A stretch of DNA of 64,000 nucleotides from CAIVPM01 sp964477265 (GTDB taxonomy: Bacteria; Bacteroidota; Bacteroidia; Chitinophagales; Chitinophagaceae), in contig CAYZDJ010000015.1 in assembly GCA_964477265.1 (NCBI GenBank), positions 7,861 through 71,860 on the forward strand. The letters run 5' to 3'. The notes under the pieces were generated by a model that saw nothing but the letters and a program-made list of their open reading frames with translations, was not told the origin of the DNA and did no database searches. Numbering within the stretch: position 1 is the stretch's first letter; every line of letters starts with the position of its first letter. A program made the translations under genes and the position numbers. Positions 51,265-61,506 of the stretch are shown here, one piece after another.

Positions 51265-52983
51265 TCAAATATCCAAACTCCTAAACCAATCTTCTAAACT
51301 CGCTTCTTCTGGCAGGTTTATTTTTTTGCGTAGGCGATGCCAGGTCATTCTTACAGCAGTTGCAGAAATACCTAAAGAAGCTGCCATTTCTTTATTATTC
51401 AAATTAAGTTTCGATAGCATTATCACCCTTATTTCTGCTGGGGTAAGGTCGGGTAGTTTTTGTTTTAGCTTACTGTAAAAACCAATATGTACTTTTTCAA
51501 AAAGGCTTCTAAATTCTGTCCATTGGTCTTCGGTTAAAATGGTAAAGTTTCTTAGGTCTTCTATTTGTTTGTTGTTTTCAACATCTTCGGTATTTTTTTC
51601 TATTATCTCAATCAGTTTATTTTTTTCTGTAATGGTGTGGGCAAATTCTTCCAGTTGAGTTTGTGCCAGTTGCAATTCCTGCTTAACCTTTTCCTGCTCA
51701 GCAACTAATTTTTGTTCCTTGATTTTTGCTTTCAATCTTGCCCTGTTATATAACATTAACCCAGTTACAGACAATAATAAAAGAACTACAAAAGCAATGG
51801 TTCTGTACAAACGTTGCTCTTCAATATTTTTTTGCAGGCGTAATTCAGTTAGTTGTCTTTTGTCTTGTTCAATATTTAATTCTGCTTTTACCTTTTCATT
51901 ATAACCAGTATGCACATCCACACTATCCTTCCAAATATCAAATGAATCTTTTTGCAGTAATGCTTCTTTAAAATTGCCTGTTTGCCCATAATATTTATTC
52001 AGCAAACGGCACAGGTTCATTTTGTCCTTAAAACCACCAGCGAGTTGGGTTGTTGTTTTTGCAATTTGCAAAATGGGAAGCAACTCAGCAGTTTTATTTT
52101 GACTCAAATAAATATTTGCAAGATTTATTGCAAATCCACTTGTATTATCCCAAATATGATATTTATTGGTAGAATCAATTCCTGTTTTATAAAACAAAAT
52201 AGCCTTATCGTATTGCTTCAATTGTTCATAGGCCTGTGCTTTATTGCCAGCCAATAGCCCTTGCCAGCCTTTAAGTCCTCCATCAATTTTTGTAGCAGGC
52301 TCAACATAAGTTAATGATTTATCAAAGTATTGAATAGCTGAATCGTATTTGTTTAACTTCAAATAAATCATCCCCATTAAATTGTAGCTAAACAAATAAT
52401 CCCTTGGGTTGAGCAATGGATACTGAATGGCTTCGTGGCAGAATTTATATGCTTTTTCATTATCACTAAAACGATAAAATAATTTTGATAATTCTATTAA
52501 AGTATTGCCACGATATAAAAATTCTTCTTTGCTTAAAGATGAAAATATATCGTAAGCTTTTAGCAAATAATACAAGCCTACGCTTTCTTTATTTCTGTAA
52601 TAAAAATAATAGTAGCCCAAGTGCAAAGTGGCTTGTGCTTTGATAGCTGATGCATTTAATTCATCTGCCTCATTACAAAGTTGCTTTATAATTGTCTCAG
52701 CTTTTTGTTCATCATCAGTGTATTGTTTTAAGTAAGTAAATGAATACAACTTTGCAATAAGGATTGCCATTTCATCCTTGCTTTTTTCTGCAATTTGCGT
52801 AAACTGCTTTATTTTTTTAGTGTGTCCTTCACGAGTGTCTGCATCGATAGGTTGTTTGTTATAAACTGAATCTATAACAACAATTTTTTGAGGATAATGT
52901 AGCTTAAACGCTTGCTCATACTGAGCTTGAGATGAAAATAATATGAGAGTTAAAATAATACTAAGCAGCAGTTTCCGATTCAT
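51265..52983 (-). CDS. TPR-containing membrane regulator with C-terminal LuxR-like HTH
   Basis: 572 aa from the ATG at 52983, with a signal sequence (LLLSIILTLILFSSQAQ). TPR repeats cover about 60-390 (AYKFCHEAIQYPL, NKYDSAIQYFDKSLTY, QYDKAILFYKTGID). A transmembrane helix follows near 395-415 (TIAFVVLLLLSVTGLMLY), then a long coiled coil to about 480. The C-terminal domain DLTPAEIRVIMLSKLNLNNKEMAASLGISATAVRMTWHRLRKK is a LuxR-like HTH. The layout fits a membrane-bound transcription factor sensing a periplasmic or lipid signal. It lies between the two T9SS cargo genes, which it may control. Confidence 0.85.
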   Translation of the reverse strand: MNRKLLLSIILTLILFSSQAQYEQAFKLHYPQKIVVIDSVYNKQPIDADTREGHTKKIKQFTQIAEKSKDEMAILIAKLYSFTYLKQYTDDEQKAETIIKQLCNEADELNASAIKAQATLHLGYYYFYYRNKESVGLYYLLKAYDIFSSLSKEEFLYRGNTLIELSKLFYRFSDNEKAYKFCHEAIQYPLLNPRDYLFSYNLMGMIYLKLNKYDSAIQYFDKSLTYVEPATKIDGGLKGWQGLLAGNKAQAYEQLKQYDKAILFYKTGIDSTNKYHIWDNTSGFAINLANIYLSQNKTAELLPILQIAKTTTQLAGGFKDKMNLCRLLNKYYGQTGNFKEALLQKDSFDIWKDSVDVHTGYNEKVKAELNIEQDKRQLTELRLQKNIEEQRLYRTIAFVVLLLLSVTGLMLYNRARLKAKIKEQKLVAEQEKVKQELQLAQTQLEEFAHTITEKNKLIEIIEKNTEDVENNKQIEDLRNFTILTEDQWTEFRSLFEKVHIGFYSKLKQKLPDLTPAEIRVIMLSKLNLNNKEMAASLGISATAVRMTWHRLRKKINLPEEASLEDWFRSLDI

Positions 52984-53011
52984 TACTGCGAAGATAGCAG
53001 AAGCCTGCAAA

Positions 53012-53046
53012 ATAAAAGGGCATCACACTATGCGATGCCCTTTTAT
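53012..53046 (-). terminator. Intrinsic terminator of the giant T9SS protein gene
   Basis: Thirteen-bp perfect stem ATAAAAGGGCATC / GATGCCCTTTTAT with a 9-base loop, 20 bases beyond the stop; also reads in the other direction. Confidence 0.82.
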
Positions 53047-53065
53047 CGGTTATTCATTCATACAT

Positions 53066-56000
53066 TTATTCTACAATAACTTTCTGAGTTTGCTTTCCTT
53101 GTTCAGTAATTACACTTACCAAATACATTCCTTTGGCAAAGCCAGAAACATCAATTGTATTTGTGCCTAAACTTAATGCTTGTTGTTTTATTTGTTTGCC
53201 ATACAAGTCAGTAACCACAATAGTACCTTCTCCAACTAATGTATTTAATTTAATATTAATAGTTGAATGGGCTGGGTTAGGATAAATAGTAAATTGTTCG
53301 CTATTAAATTTTGATGGATCATTTTTTATTCCTCTATTGTTAGCACAGCCAACTAAAGTGCCACTTAAAACATCAAATAAAAATGTTCTTGCATTAGAGC
53401 AACCACTTGCAGAATCTTTAATAGTATAAGTAACACTGGCTGCACCATTTTGAACAGTAGTTATTGTTGTATTTGTGCTTTTTACACCATTGGGTGAAAT
53501 ATTTATTGAAGAGCCAGTCTTAGTCCATATACCATTACCTGGGTTACCAGCTATTGTAAAACTTATTCCTTTGCAATAATGTATGCCCGGCATACCATTG
53601 GCACCAAAACGGATTTGCTGGTATGGTAGATATGAAGCAGTTGGAGTTGTTGGTAATGGATTAACTGTAATTGAATAATTGGCAACACTGCCACAGCCAT
53701 TATATTCATATACAGTATATCTTATGTTAGCAGTGCCTTGTGAAGTAGCAGTAACATTCCCAGTTGCATCAACTGATACTCGGCCTGCTGTACTTTCCCA
53801 AAAAGAGCTGCCATTAACAGGTATTACAGCTGCATTTGAAAGCTTAACTGAATTGCCAATACAAAGTTTGTTTGTAGATCCTGTTATAGGCGTAGTAAGA
53901 GGTGTAGGGTATCCTACTGGTACAGGAAAACTAATACCTTGTGCACGATAACAACTTTGGGAAGAGCCAGCAGTCATCGGAATATTGTAGCCATATTCTG
54001 CAGACGGATTAATAAAACCACTAAATGTACTGTAATAGTAATATTTAAGACGAAATACACCATTGCCTAAATGTTCAAAACCATTGGTATTGCTTCTCCA
54101 AACACCATTTGTATCGTTTATATATAAATCAACTTTGCCCCCAATACACAATGTATTAGTACCCGAAGCAATCTGCACAGGTGAGATTGGGTTGGTAGAA
54201 TTTGAAGGAACTTTTGCAATTAGCTCCATTGTGCAGCCATTGTAGTTGTAGGTATATTTTGCATATCCCATACCATTTTTTCCTGTAGGTCTGATTTGGT
54301 AATATTTTGAACCAAAACCAGTTCGAAAACTAGACACATTTAGTACGCCAGAATCATCTGCTACCCACGTGCCATTAGTGGGGTCAGTTCCATGAATTAT
54401 CCAATAATCACCTGTATTGCAAAAGCCGCCAATTTCTTTAATCCTTTCTCCAGCACTTGCATTTATTGATGAAGATGCAAATGCAAGCACACCTTTTGCA
54501 AACTCAATATATGGGAATTGTGCAGGCGTTATTACATTGCTGGAAATAATAGCATTGCTTTTAACAATAGAATCATTGGCAAATAAGTTAATACTACTTG
54601 GAGTGGCATATATCCAGCATTCTATTTTATCCGTATTTCTTAAAGTTGTATCTGTATAACTGCTTGTGCTTGATATCTGAGTAATTATACTGCTTACCAC
54701 CTGATCGTTTTTAAGCCATTTGTGGGTTACCATTGCATTGTTCGAACTAAAATTAATTATAGGCGAAACAGTAAATGTTATTGGTGTGCCATAACATGTA
54801 TTGCTAATTGTAGATTGTGTAATATTAGCCCCAGTTATTTGAGCACCAATAAATAAGTTTAAAGTAACATTGCTATCGCAACCAATACTGTTTACAAGTA
54901 CCCTGCTGTATGTACCTGCTGTATTATATGATACACCATTCCACAAGTAAGGAAAACTGGCAACAGTAATATTTATGGTTGCAGCAGTTGCCTCTTTTAA
55001 AAATATATTAAGCGTTACAGTTGTGTCGCATACAGCATAATAATTTGAAAGTGCTGTTAAAGTATAACTGCCCTCTACAGTATAAGTATTGCCTCTGTAT
55101 GTAAATGGCAGGCTGCCTCGGCAAATTGTAGTATCAACAGTATAAGCAGGAATAGGGTTTAATGTTATAATAATTACAACAAAGCTATCCTGACCCATTG
55201 AACCCACTACATGTTTTGAATATGTTCCTGCTGATGTTATGTAAAGGCGTTGGTAATTGACATAATCATAATCAGCAAAATAATAATAAGTAATTGGGAA
55301 GGGAGATTTATTGCTGCAATACTCTTCTTTAATTGTAGTCGTATCATTCATTATAACAGTAAGGTTTAGTGTAGCTACGCTATCGCAACCTTTGATATTG
55401 GTGAGATGGGCTGTTGTTGTACCTGAAGCAATCATTATTTGTCCATTCCAAGAGTAAGGCACTTGATTAGAATAAATAGTTAAGTTGGTTACAGAACTTG
55501 AAGTTGCATTAATTGTTAAGTTTAATGTGGCTGCACTATCGCTTCCACATGCATTGGTTAAATGAGCAGTTTGAGAACCTCCATTAACGAAGGTTAATCC
55601 ATTCCAGGTGTATGGTAGTTCACTTGGACAAATACTAATATTTGTGGTAGATAAATTTGCCACACAGCCTGAAATAAAGCTTACTGAAATGGTATGGTTT
55701 GAAGCTACATTTGTAAACGTATAGCTTGAAACAGCCCCTATACTTACTCCATCAACAATTACATCGCTAATAGCATACCCAGCATTGGCAGTAAACGTAT
55801 ATTGCTTACTGCTACCACTGCAAATTGTATCTGATCCTAAAGAATTAATGCTGCCATTTGCACTAGCTGTAGCGGTGATTATATAATTTGCACTTAGGCT
55901 TAAATTTAATGTAGCAAAGCTGTCGCAATAATTAACAACTGTTGTTAGTCTCGCTGTTTTACTTCCAACTGTATTAAAGGTTAGTCCATTCCAGGTATAT

Positions 56001-59000
56001 GGAAATTGATTTGGACAAATACTTAAGTTGGTGGTTGAAGAACTTGACGAAGCACAAGGAGTGCCCCAGATTACTTCTACTATGTGGTCTCTATTGTTCA
56101 TTATTAAGTTGTATGCAGTGGCGTTGTTTCCAATATTAATGTTTACACCATCAATAATAACTTTTTTAAGAATTTGTGAAGTTCCATAGAAATTAAAAAG
56201 CAGATTTGAGCCGCCACATAAAGTAACCGAGTCGCCATTTGCCAAATAACTGCTTACAGAATAGTCTGAAGTGCTTGCATAAGTATAGCCACCATAAGAA
56301 ATACTATATGTACTTGAATTAAAGTTGCTATTGGTTATCAATTTTACTTTGTATTTAGTTGTTGTAGTAACAGTTAATACTATCATACTATCGTTGCAGC
56401 CATCGTAGGTGGATGTTCTGATATTGTAGATGCTTGGTGAAGTGATAGATTTTCCTTTAAAACTGTAAGGATACTGGTCGCTGCACAAGTATAAGCTTGC
56501 AGTGCCAATAGAAACAGCATTTGGGGTACAATATGTGAATGAATTAAGAGGTTTATCATTGCTCCAATTTGAAGTGTTGGAATTAAGAGTAAAGTTTTGC
56601 AATGTTCCATTATTTGCATTTCCGCTTGAATCTATTAGTGTAGTTATACTGGAATTATTTGCATTATCAATACCTTGGTTAAATTTGTAATAAGCCAATA
56701 GTGTAGAATCATTATTTGGCGACAGGTAACAATTCATGTTTGCAACTATTTGGCAGGCTTGCATTCCTTTGTTCCAAATTTTAAGTTCGTTAATCCATCC
56801 ATCCCAATATTGACCTGATCCGTATATGCTATCATCTGGATTGGCACCAATTCTTGTTTTGAGAAAATCAGTTTTTAATGTACCGTCATAAGTAGTTTTT
56901 GCAACTTCAACACCATCTTCATAAAGCGTTAAATATTGTCCATCTGCACTAAACGCTACATTATGCCATTGATTTAGGCTAAGTTGATTTGGGGATGTAA
57001 TAGAAGGTAGATAACCTCCATTTGCAGGAGTAATATAAATTCTAAGCTGACCACTATTATTTAATCCAAAATTAAATACCCCTGACTCATAATTACTACC
57101 CCAGTTTTTAATAATAGTTCCAAATTGTGAATATGAACGTATTTTAACCCAAGCACTTATTGTAACTTGTCCATTACTAAGCTTAGGAATAATTGAACTA
57201 CCAGGTAATGTTACACAGTTGCCTGTAGCTTGACTGAAGTTTAAAGAGTAGGCAGGACCACCAAGTACTTTAAAGTCTAATGTAGCTGTACTATCGCAAC
57301 CTGCAGTACTGGTAAAGTGCAATGTTTTTGTAGTTGTTTGAGTAAAGCTTAAACCGTTCCATATATAAGGTTGGCTGTTATAAGCTACATTAACACTGCT
57401 GTAAGATGCATTTGGATATATGGTAAGGTTTATTGTTGCAACACTGTCGCAACCTGCTGCGTTTGTAAATGTTTTGGTATATGTTCCACTTGTTATGTAG
57501 GTTGTACCACTCCATACATAATTTCCACAACTAGATATAGTTGATGTAGATGCAGTTGGTTGATTAATGGTAAGAATAAGACCTACAAGACTATCGCAAC
57601 CTTTAGAATTGGTTAACATTTTTATATAAGTACCACTTGTGGTATAAGTTACTCCATTCCATGTGTAATTACTGCAACTACTAATATTGCTAAATGAATG
57701 TGTTATCCAATTAGATGTTGTTCCATTAAGACTAAAATTTGTTAAAGTTCCATTTCTGTTATTACCACTTGCATCTGTTAAGGTTGTAACTCCTGCATTG
57801 TTTGTATTAAAGCTTCCCTGATTAAAATGATAATAAGCTGCTAAACCAGTTTGCGTGCCAAATAATTCACAACTCATATTATTAGTAATCTCTGTTTGGG
57901 ATAGTGCACGATTCCATATTCTAACTTCATCCATTGTTGCTTTAGCATTGAATTGATAATTGGTATGAGTTCCAATTAATAAAGGATTGATAGTATTAGC
58001 AGAAAATGAGGTTGTGGTACTTGCCACTAAAATCCCATTTACATATAAACGCACTGTAGTTCCATCATATGTGCCAGTTAATTGAGTCCAGGTATCAAGA
58101 GCAATTTTTGCTACCGAAGTGATAATCTTTTGATTACTGCCATCACCAATCCATATAGCCCATTTGCTATCACCATGAAAATATAAAGAATAACCTTTAA
58201 TGCTATTGTCGTCTCTGGCTGTTATAAGAGGCATAAAGGTAGGCGAAGCAGACGCTTTAACCCAACATTGTACACTAAATTGAGAAGGATTTAATCCTGC
58301 GTTATATGGCACAGTTACATAATCGTTAACCCCATCAAAATTCAAAGCTCCGGCGTCACAATTTTTTACAATTAAGTTAAGTGTTGCTATACTATCACAT
58401 CCTATACTATTGGTAAATAATTTTGTGTACACACCAGTTGAAGAATAACTAGTTCCGTTCCATATATATGGTGCTTGCGGTGCACAAATAGCAATATTTG
58501 TGGTTGATGTAGTAGTATTTCTTATAGTTAGGTTTAACGTTGCTATACTATCGCAACCAACACTATTACCACTCGTAAACGTTTTTGTGTATGTTCCATT
58601 TGTTGTATAAGTAACGCCATTCCAAGTGTAGCTATTGCAAGCAGATTGTGTAGTTGTTGATGTTGTTGTATAACAAAAGGCGTCAGCACCAATATCCACA
58701 GGAGATAAGGTAGAGCGAGTTTGCCCATCAAAATCATTTGTAACACCTACATCAATACCTTTTGTATCTGCTATTGAAGTAGCAGATGTACTGATATGCA
58801 AGTCTGGTGTAGCAGCAGTAGGTGAAGTAAATTGTGGATTGCCTTGCTGACTTATTGCATCTTGTCCAACTGCTGTTTTCCAGGCTGCTAAATTTGCCAC
58901 ATCTGCACTATTAAAATACCCAAACACAAAGCCTGTACCTGTACCATAATAAACATTGTTGTTAATGGTTAAACCAGCAGGATTTACTGTTGTTCCTCCA

Positions 59001-61006
59001 ACCCTTACTGCATAGTTTTTTCCTGTTGCACCATTATTGCTTCTTTCATTTACAAAAATATTATTTCTAAAATCTCTCGTATTGGTTGTTACTATACTGT
59101 TAAATGCAAATGATGGTCCTACTCCTGTTGTGGGGCTACCGCCAATATATACACTGTTATGGTAAAATTTATTTGTTCCTAAAGTTTCATTAATACCACT
59201 AATACCACCTGTTACACCTGTGCCAATTGCATTTGTTACACCTATTCCAAGAATAATCATATTATTTTTATAAACAGTAGTAGTAGCACTAGCTGTTCTT
59301 ATACCATCTATTTGAGCAGATGTATTATTAGTCGCAGACGTGAGACCATATATTAAATTTCCTTCAACTAAATTAGCTGTACTGCCAATCATTGTAATAC
59401 CACTAACTACTGTAGCAGCAGAAGTATTTGTATTTGATAAATTATAAATTATATTTCCAGTCAAAGTATCATTAGAAACATTTGACATTACCATACCCAT
59501 CATCGAAGCAGAGAATCCAGTTCCTGTCCCACCAGCAACTGTCATGTTTCTGATAGTATTATTTTTAAAATTACCTATAGGTCCAGATGTGCCACCATCA
59601 CTTATTCCACCAACAATTGTTCCTGTAGCAGTTGATGTTGAATTAATGGAATTGGCAACTGTGCCACCAACAGTATTATTGTTGCAAGTCCAGGTATTTG
59701 TTGAACCAGAAAAACTACGCAATCCATAAAAATTGGCAGCCCCTGTTCCTGTGCTACTAACTTTTATACCACCAATGTTGTTATTGTTAGTAACCCAGTT
59801 GTTTGTACCTGTTCTAAAAATACCTACAACATCACTTGCAGACGATGAGCTTGAAGTGTATGTAATACTACTGGTGTCTGTCATACTTCCAATTGTATTT
59901 CCACTAACAGTTCCAATATTCACTAACCCACCTGCAACATTAATACAAGCAAATGCTATACTTGTGCTACTACCATTTATTGCACCAGATACTGCAATTC
60001 CAGCAATTGTATTTCCCTGAACACTTGTAGCAGTAGTTGTACCAGCAGTTATATAAATAGGTGAAAACTGTGCCGATGATGATGGACCTGAAAAAGAGTA
60101 TTTGCCTGTGCCATTGCTAGATGAATATCCAATAGTATTTCCAATAATCTGATAATTATTTCCACTGCTGTTGTTAATGCTTATTGCTCTGTGCACCACG
60201 CCAGTACTTTGTGTTCTTAATGCTGTTTGGTAAAGCTTGTTGTTTGAAATAGTAATGCTGGTAGTGCCAGATTGCACATCAATGCCAACGGATGAATTAG
60301 TTGCAAGAAAATAATCAAAAATATTATTGTTGGTAATAGTAATGCCACTGTTTGCACTACCTGGGTCTGTGTTTGATAAACCTGTGAAAGAAATGCCTTT
60401 AGCAGGCAAATTAGAACCGGCAGGGCCAATATCACAATTTGATATGGTATTGCCATCATTACCTGTTGTGGTACCACTACCAAACCATATATTGCCTCCA
60501 TTAGTACCCGCAGGCATGGTAGATGAACCTAAAACAGAACAATTAGTAATAGTATTATTTGTTGCATCTGCCTGAAAGCGAATGGTGCATGTACCTGCTG
60601 TAGCAGAAACAGTGGTATTGGAAATAGTAAGGGAATTTCCTCCAGTGTTCAAACCATCGATTGTTACATTATCAGCACCATTTAAATCAATTGTTGCTGA
60701 GCCTGCAGTTGTTGCAGCAGTAATGCTACGTGCACCACCACTTGGTTTTATACTAACTGAACTATAAGAAGCTGACCCACTACCTGAAGCATTCAATGCA
60801 ATAGCTGCCGTACCTTCTGTAGTATTGGCAGTTACAATAATGGTGATAACGCCTCTATGGGTGCCTGCATTAATGGCATCAAAAACCCCTTTAAGTGTTG
60901 TGTATGATGCTGGAGAAGTGCCACTTGTAGCTGTAACACTAATCTGGGCAAAGTTTAATTTTACTCCAATCAATAGCATTATTAAAAAGATAAGTTTTTG
61001 TTTCAT
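53066..61006 (-). CDS. Giant cell-surface protein: parallel beta-helix, LamG domains, repeated WNG modules and T9SS sorting domain
   Basis: 2646 aa. Signal peptide LIFLIMLLIGVKLNFAQ. Residues about 30-780 are a parallel beta-helix rich in N-x-I/V turns (ITNNNIFDYF, VSGNTIGSMT). Near 790 the first WNG module (CNSYTWNGVTYTTNGTYTKT ... GCDSIATLNL) begins; I count about 12 such ~45-60-residue modules over the rest. Two LamG/concanavalin-like domains interrupt them (about 887-1060, LNFDGVNDYVTVPYNAGLNP, and 1252-1440, LNFSQATGNCVTLPGSSIIP). Ig-like modules follow after about 2100. The last ~75 residues (YPNPAHSTINIKL...) are a T9SS sorting domain. Likely a secreted adhesin. Confidence 0.9.
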   Translation of the reverse strand: MKQKLIFLIMLLIGVKLNFAQISVTATSGTSPASYTTLKGVFDAINAGTHRGVITIIVTANTTEGTAAIALNASGSGSASYSSVSIKPSGGARSITAATTAGSATIDLNGADNVTIDGLNTGGNSLTISNTTVSATAGTCTIRFQADATNNTITNCSVLGSSTMPAGTNGGNIWFGSGTTTGNDGNTISNCDIGPAGSNLPAKGISFTGLSNTDPGSANSGITITNNNIFDYFLATNSSVGIDVQSGTTSITISNNKLYQTALRTQSTGVVHRAISINNSSGNNYQIIGNTIGYSSSNGTGKYSFSGPSSSAQFSPIYITAGTTTATSVQGNTIAGIAVSGAINGSSTSIAFACINVAGGLVNIGTVSGNTIGSMTDTSSITYTSSSSSASDVVGIFRTGTNNWVTNNNNIGGIKVSSTGTGAANFYGLRSFSGSTNTWTCNNNTVGGTVANSINSTSTATGTIVGGISDGGTSGPIGNFKNNTIRNMTVAGGTGTGFSASMMGMVMSNVSNDTLTGNIIYNLSNTNTSAATVVSGITMIGSTANLVEGNLIYGLTSATNNTSAQIDGIRTASATTTVYKNNMIILGIGVTNAIGTGVTGGISGINETLGTNKFYHNSVYIGGSPTTGVGPSFAFNSIVTTNTRDFRNNIFVNERSNNGATGKNYAVRVGGTTVNPAGLTINNNVYYGTGTGFVFGYFNSADVANLAAWKTAVGQDAISQQGNPQFTSPTAATPDLHISTSATSIADTKGIDVGVTNDFDGQTRSTLSPVDIGADAFCYTTTSTTTQSACNSYTWNGVTYTTNGTYTKTFTSGNSVGCDSIATLNLTIRNTTTSTTNIAICAPQAPYIWNGTSYSSTGVYTKLFTNSIGCDSIATLNLIVKNCDAGALNFDGVNDYVTVPYNAGLNPSQFSVQCWVKASASPTFMPLITARDDNSIKGYSLYFHGDSKWAIWIGDGSNQKIITSVAKIALDTWTQLTGTYDGTTVRLYVNGILVASTTTSFSANTINPLLIGTHTNYQFNAKATMDEVRIWNRALSQTEITNNMSCELFGTQTGLAAYYHFNQGSFNTNNAGVTTLTDASGNNRNGTLTNFSLNGTTSNWITHSFSNISSCSNYTWNGVTYTTSGTYIKMLTNSKGCDSLVGLILTINQPTASTSTISSCGNYVWSGTTYITSGTYTKTFTNAAGCDSVATINLTIYPNASYSSVNVAYNSQPYIWNGLSFTQTTTKTLHFTSTAGCDSTATLDFKVLGGPAYSLNFSQATGNCVTLPGSSIIPKLSNGQVTISAWVKIRSYSQFGTIIKNWGSNYESGVFNFGLNNSGQLRIYITPANGGYLPSITSPNQLSLNQWHNVAFSADGQYLTLYEDGVEVAKTTYDGTLKTDFLKTRIGANPDDSIYGSGQYWDGWINELKIWNKGMQACQIVANMNCYLSPNNDSTLLAYYKFNQGIDNANNSSITTLIDSSGNANNGTLQNFTLNSNTSNWSNDKPLNSFTYCTPNAVSIGTASLYLCSDQYPYSFKGKSITSPSIYNIRTSTYDGCNDSMIVLTVTTTTKYKVKLITNSNFNSSTYSISYGGYTYASTSDYSVSSYLANGDSVTLCGGSNLLFNFYGTSQILKKVIIDGVNINIGNNATAYNLIMNNRDHIVEVIWGTPCASSSSSTTNLSICPNQFPYTWNGLTFNTVGSKTARLTTVVNYCDSFATLNLSLSANYIITATASANGSINSLGSDTICSGSSKQYTFTANAGYAISDVIVDGVSIGAVSSYTFTNVASNHTISVSFISGCVANLSTTNISICPSELPYTWNGLTFVNGGSQTAHLTNACGSDSAATLNLTINATSSSVTNLTIYSNQVPYSWNGQIMIASGTTTAHLTNIKGCDSVATLNLTVIMNDTTTIKEEYCSNKSPFPITYYYFADYDYVNYQRLYITSAGTYSKHVVGSMGQDSFVVIIITLNPIPAYTVDTTICRGSLPFTYRGNTYTVEGSYTLTALSNYYAVCDTTVTLNIFLKEATAATINITVASFPYLWNGVSYNTAGTYSRVLVNSIGCDSNVTLNLFIGAQITGANITQSTISNTCYGTPITFTVSPIINFSSNNAMVTHKWLKNDQVVSSIITQISSTSSYTDTTLRNTDKIECWIYATPSSINLFANDSIVKSNAIISSNVITPAQFPYIEFAKGVLAFASSSINASAGERIKEIGGFCNTGDYWIIHGTDPTNGTWVADDSGVLNVSSFRTGFGSKYYQIRPTGKNGMGYAKYTYNYNGCTMELIAKVPSNSTNPISPVQIASGTNTLCIGGKVDLYINDTNGVWRSNTNGFEHLGNGVFRLKYYYYSTFSGFINPSAEYGYNIPMTAGSSQSCYRAQGISFPVPVGYPTPLTTPITGSTNKLCIGNSVKLSNAAVIPVNGSSFWESTAGRVSVDATGNVTATSQGTANIRYTVYEYNGCGSVANYSITVNPLPTTPTASYLPYQQIRFGANGMPGIHYCKGISFTIAGNPGNGIWTKTGSSINISPNGVKSTNTTITTVQNGAASVTYTIKDSASGCSNARTFLFDVLSGTLVGCANNRGIKNDPSKFNSEQFTIYPNPAHSTINIKLNTLVGEGTIVVTDLYGKQIKQQALSLGTNTIDVSGFAKGMYLVSVITEQGKQTQKVIVE

Positions 61007-61198
61007 AAAAGTTAATTTAATAGTTTTGGTAATTTGTTTATTAGGGTAAAGCTATTTAATCAGATTTATACAATTTTAACCATGATGATGAACCAATGGA
61101 TTTATGGTGATGAACTGATGATTATTGTGGATGAGTTAGAATGAATTTGTTTAAACCAGGATAAAGGCTTTATATGGTATTTGAAACTTACCATATTT

Positions 61199-61229
61199 GT
61201 TATAAAAACTTTGGCGTTAGTTTTATAAC
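61199..61229 (+). repeat. Imperfect inverted repeat in the 500-bp gap before the DUF1801 gene
   Basis: GTTATAAAAACT and AGTTTTATAAC pair except for one extra base; loop of 8. It could be a terminator or structured leader; it is the main structure seen in 61007-61288, where I otherwise see nothing. Confidence 0.35.
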
Positions 61230-61288
61230 AAGCACAAATGTAAGGTGTTGTTTACTTTTATAGTCTAATTCTATTGAATGCTGTTTCA

Positions 61289-61438
61289 ATGTATTGCACA
61301 CATTTTAACATTATTATTATTGGAACAATAGCAATTGCCGGCAACTATTTAGTCCATAATCCTATTTTTGAACAATTGTCTGTTGGCTATGGCAAAGAAT
61401 ATTGGGACGCTATAAAGTATAATCAAAACTTAGATTGA
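61289..61438 (+). CDS. Small ORF, possible membrane peptide or gene remnant
   Basis: 49 aa, ATG to TGA. The N-terminal hydrophobic run FNIIIIGTIAIAGNYLVHN is followed by a protein-like tail (IFEQLSVGYGKEYWDAIKYNQ) that reads as natural coding sequence. The frame remains open upstream to 61244. No family recognised. It could be a genuine micro-protein or the end of a decayed gene. Confidence 0.25.
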   Translation: MYCTHFNIIIIGTIAIAGNYLVHNPIFEQLSVGYGKEYWDAIKYNQNLD

Positions 61439-61506
61439 GTGTGTGCTATAATAAAAGGGCAGGGCATAAGCCATATTTTTGTTGATACCATTTTATTGAA
61501 ACATAT

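Noticed and set aside
53679..60767. Several plus-strand open frames of 60-95 codons opposite the giant surface-protein gene
   Set aside because: They are antisense shadows of a Thr/Ser/Val-rich repetitive gene. Their peptides are Pro/Val-rich without protein-like motifs.
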